A stretch of DNA of 64,000 nucleotides from positions 1 to 64,000 of the forward strand of contig JAEZFL010000132.1 in assembly GCA_023417515.1 (NCBI GenBank). The letters run 5' to 3'. The translations under genes and the position numbers were made by a program. Within the stretch, counting starts at the first letter, position 1; each line of letters starts with the position of its first letter. Source of the DNA: Pseudomonadota bacterium (GTDB lineage Bacteria; Pseudomonadota; Alphaproteobacteria; Sphingomonadales; Sphingomonadaceae). Below the pieces are notes generated by a model. The model was not told where the DNA came from and did no database searches. It saw only the letters and a list, made by a program, of their open reading frames with translations. This document shows, piece by piece, positions 17,924 through 25,680 of this stretch.

Positions 17924-20428
17924 CTATTCGTAGCGCAAGGCGTGGATGGGGTTGGCTCGGGCGACCCGCAGAGCGTGGCCGGCGATGGTTCCGATCGCGA
18001 TCGCCAGCGCGAGCAGGCCAGCGAACAGGAACGGGGTGACTCCGAGGTCGACCCGGGTGTCGAAGGTGTTGAGCCAGTCGCGCATCGCCCACCAGGCGAC
18101 CGGCCAGGCGATCACATTGGCGACGATCACCGGCTTGGAGAACTGCCAGGCGAGCAGCTTGACGATGTCGCTGGTGCGCGCGCCGAGCACCTTGCGGATG
18201 CCGATCTCCTTGGTGCGCCGCTCGGCGGTGAAGGCGGCGAGGCCGAACAGGCCGAGGCAGGCGACGATCACCGCGAGAGCCGAGAATCCGGCGAACACGC
18301 GCGCCCGCGATTCCTCGGCCCGGTAGAGCTCGGCGACGATGTCCTCGCTGAACTGGGCCTCGAACGGAACGTCGGGGGCGAGCCGGCGCCACGCCTGCTC
18401 GATCCGCTCGCGCACCGCGTTGGGCTGGGGGTCGTCATAGCGGACGACAAGGGTGGTGAAGCCATTCTGGCCGATCGCGAAGGCGATCGGCTCGATCGGC
18501 TCGCGGATCGAGCGCAGCCGGGTGTCGCGGACCACTCCGACGATGGTGATCGGGACAAGGCCGTTCTCGGGCCGCACCAGCCCCATGCGCAAATTGGCGC
18601 CGACCGCCTCGGCCGGATTGGTGAAGCCGAGATCGCGCGCGGCGCGCTCGTTGATCACGATGTTGAGCCCGCGTGCCGCGAACGCCCGTTCCTCCTCGGG
18701 GGTGGGGAAGAGGGCGAGCGGAACGACGTCCATCTCGCGGCTTGCCGACAGCTCGCGGCCGGCGATCATCGGGGCCCTCAGGGTGCGGAAGAAATTCTCG
18801 TCGATCGGATAGGCGCCGACTCCGACCGGCTGGTCGCGGCCGGGGACCTGGATGACGGTGCCGTTCTGGTTGACCGGGTCGATCGCGATCCCGGTCCGGG
18901 CCACCGACTGGACGCCGGGAAGCCGGGCGATCTCGCGGGCGATCGTCTCGCCCTTGTCGATGATCTGGCGCCGGTTGAGGCCCTGGACCTGAAACAGCCC
19001 GTCGCGCTGGAAGCCGGGGTCGGCGGTGCGGGCATAGACAGTCTGGCCGTAGACCACCGCGGTGCAGATGATGAGGCCGATCGACACCGCGAACTGGCCG
19101 ATGACAAGGGCGCTTCGAAGCGCGCCGGAACCGGCGGCCTCGGCGGTCGACTTGTTGGCCTTGAGCACCTGGGCCGGCTGGAAGCGCGACAGATAGAAGG
19201 CCGGGTAGAGCCCGCCGGCGGCACCGACCAGAACGGTCAGAAGAAGGATCGGCAGGAGCATTCCGTCCGATCCCAGATAGGTCATCCTGAGATCGGCATC
19301 GAGGAAGCTGCCAAGGGCGGGCAGAAGCAGCTCGACCATGGCCAGCGCGAGCAGCATGGCGAAGCCGGCGACGAGCACCGATTCCATCAGGAACTGGGTC
19401 ATCAGCTGGCTTCGGCTGGCGCCGAGGACCTTGCGCAGCGCGACCTCGCGGGCGCGGGCGCTGGCCCGGGCGGTGGCCAGGTTGGTGAAGTTGATGCACG
19501 CCATGCCGAGGATCAGGAACGCGACGATGGTGAAGGTGAGGATGGTGCGCTCGTCGTTGCCGGCGGTGACCGCCCCGGCTTGCGCAGGGCCGAGATGGAT
19601 GTCGCGAACGTTGACCAGGCGCCAGTCGCCGAAATCGCCCTGGTTGAGCATCTGGTCGCCGAATTGTTGGTCCGGGATGTTGCGTTCTTCCCACGGCCCC
19701 AGATTGTCGTTGATCGACGCCGGGTCGGTGCCGGGGCGCAAGGTCACGTAATTCCAGCCCGAATTGGCGCCCCATTGGGTGAGGAAATCGGGGGTCTCGG
19801 CGAAATAGGTCTGCGGGTCGAAGCGAACGACCATGTCGAGCCGCTGGTGGGAGTTGCGCGGCAGATCGCGCATCACGCCGGTGATCCGGTGATCGGTGCT
19901 GACCCCGCGGGCGATCAGCGTAAGGGTGCGGCCGACCGGGTCGTCGTCGCCGAAGAAGCGGCGCGCCTGGGTTTCGCTCACGACCAGCGACCCCGCCTCG
20001 TCGAGGGCATTGCGCGGATCGCCGCGGACGAGCGGGATCTGGAGGACGTCGAACAGGTTGCCGTCGGCGTAGATCACATTCTCGGTCGGAAGCGCCTCGC
20101 CGTCATGCGAGACGACCGGCGAGGCGGCGAGCGCATAGACCTTCTTGTCGATCTGCGGGAAGTCGGCGGCCATCGTCCGGCCGGCGACGTAGGAGGACAT
20201 CTGGAGGAAGGTTTCCTCGCCGGTGCCCGGATCGCGGAAATAGCTCTGGATCTGGTAGACATTCTCCGCATTGGGCAGCCACGAATCGTAGCTCCGCTCG
20301 TAGCGGACATAGAGGAGAAGCATCAGGCAGGCGGCGAGGCCGATCGCCAGGCCGACGATGTTGATGAAGGCGTAGGTGCGGTTCTTGCCCAGCGCCCTCA
20401 AGCCGACGATCGCATAGTTGCGCCACAT
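17924..20428 (-). CDS. FtsX/MacB-type ABC transporter permease
   Basis: The 834-residue protein has two copies of the layout membrane helix, periplasmic MacB_PCD domain, FtsX membrane domain. The first helix is near residues 20-40, the first three-helix FtsX block at about 290-420, a second single helix near 440 and the last FtsX block at about 690-830. GGGGGAGAG before the ATG at 20428 is the ribosome binding site. Together with the ATPase and adaptor it forms a mechanotransmission-type tripartite system for export of a peptide, lipid or antibiotic from the periplasm. Confidence 0.9.
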   Translation of the reverse strand: MWRNYAIVGLRALGKNRTYAFINIVGLAIGLAACLMLLLYVRYERSYDSWLPNAENVYQIQSYFRDPGTGEETFLQMSSYVAGRTMAADFPQIDKKVYALAASPVVSHDGEALPTENVIYADGNLFDVLQIPLVRGDPRNALDEAGSLVVSETQARRFFGDDDPVGRTLTLIARGVSTDHRITGVMRDLPRNSHQRLDMVVRFDPQTYFAETPDFLTQWGANSGWNYVTLRPGTDPASINDNLGPWEERNIPDQQFGDQMLNQGDFGDWRLVNVRDIHLGPAQAGAVTAGNDERTILTFTIVAFLILGMACINFTNLATARASARAREVALRKVLGASRSQLMTQFLMESVLVAGFAMLLALAMVELLLPALGSFLDADLRMTYLGSDGMLLPILLLTVLVGAAGGLYPAFYLSRFQPAQVLKANKSTAEAAGSGALRSALVIGQFAVSIGLIICTAVVYGQTVYARTADPGFQRDGLFQVQGLNRRQIIDKGETIAREIARLPGVQSVARTGIAIDPVNQNGTVIQVPGRDQPVGVGAYPIDENFFRTLRAPMIAGRELSASREMDVVPLALFPTPEEERAFAARGLNIVINERAARDLGFTNPAEAVGANLRMGLVRPENGLVPITIVGVVRDTRLRSIREPIEPIAFAIGQNGFTTLVVRYDDPQPNAVRERIEQAWRRLAPDVPFEAQFSEDIVAELYRAEESRARVFAGFSALAVIVACLGLFGLAAFTAERRTKEIGIRKVLGARTSDIVKLLAWQFSKPVIVANVIAWPVAWWAMRDWLNTFDTRVDLGVTPFLFAGLLALAIAIGTIAGHALRVARANPIHALRYE

Positions 20429-20458
20429 GTCAGTCTCTCCCCCTTGGTCCCCGGGCGG

Positions 20459-21214
20459 TCACGCGGCGCGCCGGTGCTCGACCAGCACGCGGCCGTCGAG
20501 CATGTTGACGACCCGGCTGGCATAATCGGCATGGGCCGGGGAGTGAGTGACCATGACGATGGTCGAGCCCTCCTGATTGAGCGCCTGGAGCATCCGCATC
20601 ACTTCCTCGCCATGGGCGGTGTCGAGATTGCCGGTCGGCTCGTCGGCGAGGATCAGCTTGGGCGCTCCGACCAGGGCTCGGGCGACGGCGACCCGCTGCT
20701 GCTGGCCGCCGCTGAGCTGGCTCGGCCGGTGGCGGGCGCGATGGGCGATCCCGACCCGGTCCATCACCGTGTCGACCCGGGCGCGGCGGTCGGCGGCGGG
20801 CACGTCGTGGTAGAGCAGAGCGAGCTCGATATTCTCGCGGACCGAGAGCTCGTCGACCAGGTTGAAGCTCTGGAAGATGAAGCCGATGTTGCGCTTGCGG
20901 AAGTCGGCGAGCTTGCTCTCGCCCATCTTCGACACTTCGGTGCCGTCGAACAGGTACGAGCCCTCGCTCGGGCTATCGAGCATCCCGATGACGTTGAGAA
21001 GCGTCGACTTGCCGCAGCCCGACGGGCCCATGATCGCGACGAACTCGCCCTCGGCGACGTCGAGATAGATGCCGTCGAGAGCGGTCGTCTCGACCGTGTC
21101 GGTGCGATAAACCCGCGACAGGCCGCGCATGCTCAGCATGGCTCCGACGGCGCCGTCGCCGTGCGCGGCCGGGACGTCGTCGATCTGGTCGTCAATCTTG
21201 CTGGCGCTGAGCAT
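20459..21214 (-). CDS. ABC transporter ATP-binding protein (MacB/LolD type)
   Basis: This ATPase of about 251 residues has Walker A GPSGCGKST, signature LSGGQQQRVAVARAL and Walker B LILADEPTGNLD, the MacB/LolD set. It drives the FtsX-type permease 30 bases downstream. The start at 21214 has an AAGGAG site eight bases away; an alternative ATG at 21238 overlaps the adaptor stop (ATGA) and would add eight residues. Confidence 0.92.
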   Translation of the reverse strand: MLSASKIDDQIDDVPAAHGDGAVGAMLSMRGLSRVYRTDTVETTALDGIYLDVAEGEFVAIMGPSGCGKSTLLNVIGMLDSPSEGSYLFDGTEVSKMGESKLADFRKRNIGFIFQSFNLVDELSVRENIELALLYHDVPAADRRARVDTVMDRVGIAHRARHRPSQLSGGQQQRVAVARALVGAPKLILADEPTGNLDTAHGEEVMRMLQALNQEGSTIVMVTHSPAHADYASRVVNMLDGRVLVEHRRAA

Positions 21215-21234
21215 CGCCTTGGCTCCTTCCCCCG

Positions 21235-22485
21235 TCATCGTGTGAGATCCAGCCGGTCGCGCTCGGCGAAGCCGGTATAAGGTGAGGTGATCACGCGCTC
21301 GCCGGGATCGAGGCCTTCGAGCACTTCGACATGGTTGGCGTTGCGGCGGCCGAGGCGGACGTTGCGGCGCACCGCCGAGCGGCCGTCCGGCGACACGACG
21401 AACACCCAATTGCCGCCGGTCTCGTTGTAGAAGGCGCCGTTGGGCAGAAGCAAAGCCGGCGACGGATCGCCCAGAGTCAGGCGCAGCTGAAGGGTCTGGC
21501 CGCGCTGGAGGTCGCGCGGCTCGGCGTCGACGAAGGCGAGGTCGACGGTGAAGCTGCCATTCTGGACCTGCGGATAGATTTTCTGGACCCGCAGGCGATA
21601 TTGCCGGCCGCCTTGCTCGGCGACCGCGACCTGGCCCTCGGCGACTCGGCCGAGATAGAATTCGTCGACCTGGGCGACGAGCTTGTTGCGGCCGGCGCTG
21701 TCGATCTGGCCGAGCCGCTCGCCACGCTGCAGCGACTGGCCGACCTGGATCGAGAAGGAGGTGAGCTGGCCTGACACCGGCGCGCGCAGGTTCAATGCGT
21801 CGAGGCTGGCGCGGGCGAGGCCGAGGCTGTCGTTGAGCGCGCTGGCCGAGGAGCGCAGCTGCGCGAGCTGCTGCGACTGGAGCCGCTCGTCGGTCGCCTG
21901 CTGGCGGCGAAGCACCTCGGCGCGCCGCTGCGCGGCCTGATAGGTGTCGCGGCTGTCGGCGATGACCCGGCCGGGAACGAAGCCGCGCTCGGCGAGCGGC
22001 GCCTGCATCTCATATTGGCGGCGGGTGGTCTGCGCGGTGAGCTGCGCGTCGATCAGCGCGCGCTCGTTGGCGAGGCGGGTCTGCGACAACGCCAGCTCCT
22101 GGCTGCGCATCGAGTTGATCTGCTGGGTGACCTCGGTCTGGCGCGCGAGCACGTTCAATTGGAGGTCGGAATTGCTAAGCACCGCGAGGAGCTGGCCCTC
22201 TTGGACGAGAGCGCCGTCCTCGACCAGGATCCGCTCGACCCGGCCGCCCTCGACCGCGTCGAGATAGACGGTGAGCGACGGAGTGACCCGGCCGCGCAAC
22301 GGCAGGAAGTCCTCGAACGTGCCGCGATCGACCGTCGAGACGGTCAGCCGCTCCGCGGTCACCGTCTGGCTGTTGCGCGCGGGCGCGGCGAAATAAGCGG
22401 TGGGGGCGAGGGCGAGCAGAAGCGCTCCGCCGATCGCGAGCTTCGTTCGCGCAGTCAGGCCACGGCGAGCGACGACCTTGTCCAT
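21235..22485 (-). CDS. periplasmic adaptor (HlyD/MacA-like) of tripartite ABC efflux system
   Basis: The product of 416 residues starts MDKVVARRGLTARTK, like the N-terminus I recall for this adaptor family, then has a membrane helix (about 14-34), a split lipoyl domain (SLTVYLDAVEGGRVERILV ... LNLRAPVSGQLTSF), a long alpha-hairpin between them and a beta-barrel region. The frame is open further up to 22569, but that stretch holds two regulator-like palindromes, so the 22485 start is preferred; 22539 is another option. It connects the permease with the outer membrane. Confidence 0.88.
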   Translation of the reverse strand: MDKVVARRGLTARTKLAIGGALLLALAPTAYFAAPARNSQTVTAERLTVSTVDRGTFEDFLPLRGRVTPSLTVYLDAVEGGRVERILVEDGALVQEGQLLAVLSNSDLQLNVLARQTEVTQQINSMRSQELALSQTRLANERALIDAQLTAQTTRRQYEMQAPLAERGFVPGRVIADSRDTYQAAQRRAEVLRRQQATDERLQSQQLAQLRSSASALNDSLGLARASLDALNLRAPVSGQLTSFSIQVGQSLQRGERLGQIDSAGRNKLVAQVDEFYLGRVAEGQVAVAEQGGRQYRLRVQKIYPQVQNGSFTVDLAFVDAEPRDLQRGQTLQLRLTLGDPSPALLLPNGAFYNETGGNWVFVVSPDGRSAVRRNVRLGRRNANHVEVLEGLDPGERVITSPYTGFAERDRLDLTR

Positions 22486-22552
22486 CGCGCCACCGGTGAC
22501 CGGCGCCTCCTCGCGCTTGCCCAGCCGCACGACGCTCATCGCGCGCGCCGAA

Positions 22553-22588
22553 TGTTCGAAAACGGACACCCGCGTTCGGCTTCGGACA
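22553..22588. promoter_or_regulatory. two tandem regulator-type palindromes (TGTTCG-N4-CGGACA class)
   Basis: TGTTCGAAAACGGACA (22553-22568) and CGTTCGGCTTCGGACA (22573-22588) both fit TGTYCG-N4-CGRACA and are spaced 20 bp, two helical turns, centre to centre. They lie between the 27-residue peptide gene and the adaptor gene. They look like paired sites for the same activator as 14499, although their position downstream of the sigma-54 start is unusual. Confidence 0.55.
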
Positions 22589-22597
22589 CCTGGAGGC

Positions 22598-22681
22598 TCA
22601 CGCCAGCGGCAGCGTCACGAGGGTGATCAGGCCCGCGGCGACCAGCGCCACGCTGAAAATGAAGCTTTCGAACTTGTCCAT
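22598..22681 (-). CDS. 27-residue membrane peptide
   Basis: GGGAGGTCCGCC directly precedes the ATG at 22681, an excellent ribosome binding site. The peptide reads MDKFESFIFSVALVAAGLIT and ends LVTLPLA, a single membrane-spanning segment. It is the first gene behind the sigma-54 element at 22729 and is followed by the efflux adaptor gene. It resembles in size and position the 36-residue peptide ahead of PspC. No named family was recognised. Confidence 0.65.
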   Translation of the reverse strand: MDKFESFIFSVALVAAGLITLVTLPLA

Positions 22682-22728
22682 GGCGGACCTCCCGAATGCA
22701 CGGCGCGATTGCCGCTGCGGGCTCTTCC

Positions 22729-22743
22729 GCAGGAACCGTGCCA
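22729..22743 (-). promoter_or_regulatory. sigma-54 promoter for the efflux operon
   Basis: On the minus strand the sequence is TGGCACGGTTCCTGC, with the invariant GG and GC at RpoN spacing. Transcription would start near 22717, giving a leader of about 36 bases ahead of the 27-residue peptide gene. The palindrome at 22797-22812 lies about 88 bases upstream of that start, a good enhancer position. Confidence 0.75.
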
Positions 22744-22796
22744 ATTTCATCCCGCTCTGTGGCGCGTGATTTGCCGGCAGCTTCCCATCGTCGGCG

Positions 22797-22812
22797 AGTC
22801 CGCCCGCGGACA
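22797..22812. promoter_or_regulatory. palindrome AGTCCGCCCGCGGACA in the divergent promoter region
   Basis: GTCCGC-CC-GCGGAC is a perfect inverted repeat and differs from the 14499 site only in the first and the two central bases. It sits between the two divergent sigma-54 elements. It can serve as enhancer for the minus-strand promoter. Because it abuts the plus-strand -24 element, it may also repress or autoregulate the regulator gene. Confidence 0.6.
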
Positions 22813-22813
22813 C

Positions 22814-22828
22814 TGGCACGGTCCTTGA
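22814..22828 (+). promoter_or_regulatory. sigma-54-like promoter of the response regulator gene
   Basis: TGGCACGGTCCTTGA matches the consensus except that the final GC of the -12 box is GA. Predicted start is near 22840, 25 bases before the ATG. A degenerate palindrome TGTCCGATATCGAACG (22830-22845) overlaps the start point. The mismatch in an invariant position makes activity uncertain. Confidence 0.45.
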
Positions 22829-22864
22829 TTGTCCGATATCGAACGCAAGGGAGGATGGGGGCAA

Positions 22865-24280
22865 ATGGCCGGGCCGGCACGTTATTCACGCTGCATCGTC
22901 ATCGACGACGATCCGGACATCCTGCTGTCCGCACGGCTTCTGCTGCGCGACATGTTCGCCGACGTCGCGACCTTCCAGGCGCCGCAGGAGGCGATGGACT
23001 CGATGCGCGCCGAGAGGCCCGACGTGGTCCTTCTGGATGCCAATTTCGGCCGCGGCGCGACCAATGCCGCCGAGGGCTTCCACTGGCTCGCCGAGATATT
23101 GAAGGCCGATCCCCAGGCCGTCGTGGTGATGATCACCGCCCATGCCGGAGTCGCGGTCGCGGTCGAGGCGATGAAGCGCGGCGCCACCGACTTCGTCTCC
23201 AAGCCCTGGTCGAACGAGCGCCTGCTCGCCACAGTGCGCACCGCCGCTGCCTTGCGCAACAGCCGGGTCGAGGCGCAGACCGAGCACCAGAAGGCCGTGG
23301 TGGCGGCGTCTCCGGCGGGAAGCGGGACCAGCCCGATCCTCGGCCAGTCGCCGGCGATGGCGCGGGTCTATTCGCTGATCGAGCGCGCCGCTCCGACCGA
23401 CGCCAACGTGCTGATCCTTGGCGAGAACGGCACGGGCAAGGAGCTCGTCGCGCGCGAGATCCACCGCCGCTCGCGCCGCGGCGACAATGTCATGATCTCG
23501 GTCGACCTGGGCGCGGTCGCCGAGAGCCTGTTCGATTCGGAGCTGTTCGGGCATGTCAAAGGCGCCTTCACCGACGCCAAGGGCGACCGGATCGGACGGC
23601 TCCAGGCGGCGGATGGCGGCACGCTCTTCCTCGACGAGATCGGCAACCTTCCGCTCCACCTCCAGCCCAAGCTGCTGACCGCGCTCGAGCAGCGCCAGAT
23701 CGTACCGGTGGGCGCGAACAAGCCCGTCGGCGTCGATATCCGGGTGGTCGCGGCGACCAACCTGTCGTCGGCCGCACTCTCCGACGAGCAGCGCTTCCGC
23801 CAGGATCTGCTGTTCCGCCTCAACACGGTCGAGATCGAGCTTCCGCCGCTGCGCGAGCGGCGCGAGGATATCCTCGTCCTGGCTCGGCACTTCCTCGATC
23901 AATATGCCAGGAAATACGGCAAGGAGGCCCGCGAGCTTCCGCCGCAGGTGGCGAACGCGCTCGAGGCCTATGACTGGCCGGGCAACGTGCGCGCGCTCCG
24001 TCACAGCTGCGAGCGGGCGGTCATCCTCGCCCAGGGCGATGCCTATGAGACCGACGATTTCTCGCTCGCCCAGCGCGGGATCCCCGCCCCCGCCCCGGCG
24101 GCCCCAGCGCCCGTGCCTGCGCCCGCGCCGGCCGCGGACAGTCTCAACCTCGAGCGCGCCGAGAAGCAGATGGTCGAGCAGGCGCTCAAAAAGCACCATT
24201 ACAATATCTCGCTCGCCGCCCAGGAGCTCGGCCTGACCCGCGCCTCGCTCTACCGGCGCATGGACAAGCATGGGCTCTGA
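22865..24280 (+). CDS. sigma-54-dependent response regulator (NtrC family)
   Basis: The 471-residue protein has a receiver domain with acidic pocket DDD (14-16) and phospho-acceptor D58, an AAA+ domain with Walker A GENGTGKE at 186-193, a Pro/Ala-rich linker and a C-terminal Fis-type helix-turn-helix (NISLAAQELGLTRASLYRRM). The sigma-54 contact loop is GAFTDA (233-238) rather than GAFTGA, a variant I recall from related regulators of ABC-efflux loci. The ATG at 22865 with GGAGG is preferred to an open TTG at 22829. It likely activates the divergent efflux operon. Confidence 0.92.
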   Translation: MAGPARYSRCIVIDDDPDILLSARLLLRDMFADVATFQAPQEAMDSMRAERPDVVLLDANFGRGATNAAEGFHWLAEILKADPQAVVVMITAHAGVAVAVEAMKRGATDFVSKPWSNERLLATVRTAAALRNSRVEAQTEHQKAVVAASPAGSGTSPILGQSPAMARVYSLIERAAPTDANVLILGENGTGKELVAREIHRRSRRGDNVMISVDLGAVAESLFDSELFGHVKGAFTDAKGDRIGRLQAADGGTLFLDEIGNLPLHLQPKLLTALEQRQIVPVGANKPVGVDIRVVAATNLSSAALSDEQRFRQDLLFRLNTVEIELPPLRERREDILVLARHFLDQYARKYGKEARELPPQVANALEAYDWPGNVRALRHSCERAVILAQGDAYETDDFSLAQRGIPAPAPAAPAPVPAPAPAADSLNLERAEKQMVEQALKKHHYNISLAAQELGLTRASLYRRMDKHGL

Positions 24281-24292
24281 GGCCGTCTTCGC

Positions 24293-25633
24293 GTGACCAT
24301 GCAGCGCAACTTCGTCGCGGGGCTGGCCATCCGGCTGGTCGTGCTCATGGCGACCGTCTTCGTCTTCATCGCCGCACTCCAGCGCGAGGATCTCGGCGCA
24401 GCCAAGGTCGTCGCTGCCTTGCTCGTGCTCGGCGCCTTCTTCTGGATCTTGCGATTCGTGCGGCTCACCAATGTCGAGCTCGCGCGGTTCATCGATTCGG
24501 TGCGCTTCGCCGACTTCGCCCAGGGCTTCGAGCATCGCGGCCACGGCACCGGCTTCGGCGAGCTCGGCGAGGCGCTCGACCAGGCGATCCGCAAGCTTCG
24601 CTCCGAACGGCACGAGCTGAACGAGGCGACGCGCTTCTACGAGGCGGTACTCGACGACGCGCCGACGGCGCTCCTGACGGTCGATGCCGACGGCAAGGTC
24701 GAGCTCACCAACAAGGCCGCGCGCCGGCTGCTGGTTCGCCATCGCGGGGTGCGGGCCGAGGATTTCGCGGTCTATGGCGAGACCTTCGCGCAGGCGCTGG
24801 GAGGCGGCGCGGTCGGGCGGCCGCGGCTGGTGCCGCTGGTCACCGAGGGGCTGCCGCAGACGGTGATGGTCAGCGCGGCGATCGTCCAGCGGCTGGGCGG
24901 GCTCGTCAGGGTCGTCGCGGTGCAGCCGATCCAAGGCGAGCTGAACGCGGTCGAGATCGCCGCCCAGAGCGACCTCATTCGCGTGCTCACCCACGAGATC
25001 ATGAACTCGATCACTCCGGTCACGTCGCTCGCACATACGGCAGTCGACCTGATGAAAAGCGCCGACCCAGGCGACAACCGCGACATCGCCGACGCGCGCA
25101 CCGCCGTCGAAACCCTGTCCAGGCGCGCCGACGGCGTGATGAGCTTCGTCGAGAGCTACCGCCAGATCAGCCGCGCGCCCGAGCTGAAGCTGAAGAATTT
25201 CGCGGTGCTGCCATGGGCGCAGGAGCTCGAGCGGGTGTTCCGGGCGCTGCCCGCGGCGGAGGGCGTCGCCGTAGCGGTGAAGGTCGACCCGCCGACCCTG
25301 AGCATGGAGGCGGATCCCGATTTGCTGTGCCAGGTGCTGATCAACCTGCTGAAGAACGGTGCGGAGGCGGCGCAGGGCCATGGCAATGCGCCGGAGGTCG
25401 CGCTGTCGATCCGCCTGCTGGCGAGCGGCGAGGTCCGCATCGACGTCTCCGACAATGGACCCGGTGTGCCCAAGAGCCTGCGCCAGGACGTGTTCCTGCC
25501 CTTCTTCACGACCAAGGCAAAAGGCACAGGGGTGGGCCTCAGCCTCGCCCGCCAGGTCGTCCTCGCCCATCGCGGCTCGATCGCCGTCGGCGAAGCGGCG
25601 GACGGTGGCGGGCTGTTCCGGATCGTGCTCTAG
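24293..25633 (+). CDS. sensor histidine kinase (NtrB/NtrY-like)
   Basis: The 446-residue kinase has two N-terminal membrane helices (about 8-28 and 37-56) with only a few residues between them, a PAS-like region (about 115-210), the H-box LTHEIMNSITPV with H234, and a C-terminal ATPase domain with N-box LLKNGAEAA, DNGPGV and GTGVGLSLA. With no periplasmic domain it probably senses a membrane or cytoplasmic cue. The GTG start at 24293 is 12 bases after the regulator stop; ATG at 24299 is the alternative. It is the cognate kinase of the preceding regulator. Confidence 0.92.
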   Translation: MTMQRNFVAGLAIRLVVLMATVFVFIAALQREDLGAAKVVAALLVLGAFFWILRFVRLTNVELARFIDSVRFADFAQGFEHRGHGTGFGELGEALDQAIRKLRSERHELNEATRFYEAVLDDAPTALLTVDADGKVELTNKAARRLLVRHRGVRAEDFAVYGETFAQALGGGAVGRPRLVPLVTEGLPQTVMVSAAIVQRLGGLVRVVAVQPIQGELNAVEIAAQSDLIRVLTHEIMNSITPVTSLAHTAVDLMKSADPGDNRDIADARTAVETLSRRADGVMSFVESYRQISRAPELKLKNFAVLPWAQELERVFRALPAAEGVAVAVKVDPPTLSMEADPDLLCQVLINLLKNGAEAAQGHGNAPEVALSIRLLASGEVRIDVSDNGPGVPKSLRQDVFLPFFTTKAKGTGVGLSLARQVVLAHRGSIAVGEAADGGGLFRIVL

Positions 25634-25680
25634 CCGCTCCCTCTCCGCTCATCTCGAGCAGCCGTCGGCACGAAGTAGCC

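Noticed and set aside
17942..21280. A plus-strand frame of 1112 codons opposite the ABC permease and ATPase genes
   Set aside because: It is antisense to genes with clear Walker motifs and FtsX domains. Its translation is rich in D, R, G, E and H with no family features, the usual high-GC shadow. The same applies to long frames at 36702-39842, 45529-47976, 22886-25570, 4750-6987 and 10042-11952.
22511..22530. A further minus-strand sigma-54 promoter directly ahead of the adaptor gene
   Set aside because: Only GG and GC at the right distance are present; the surrounding bases do not match TGGCACG or TTGC.
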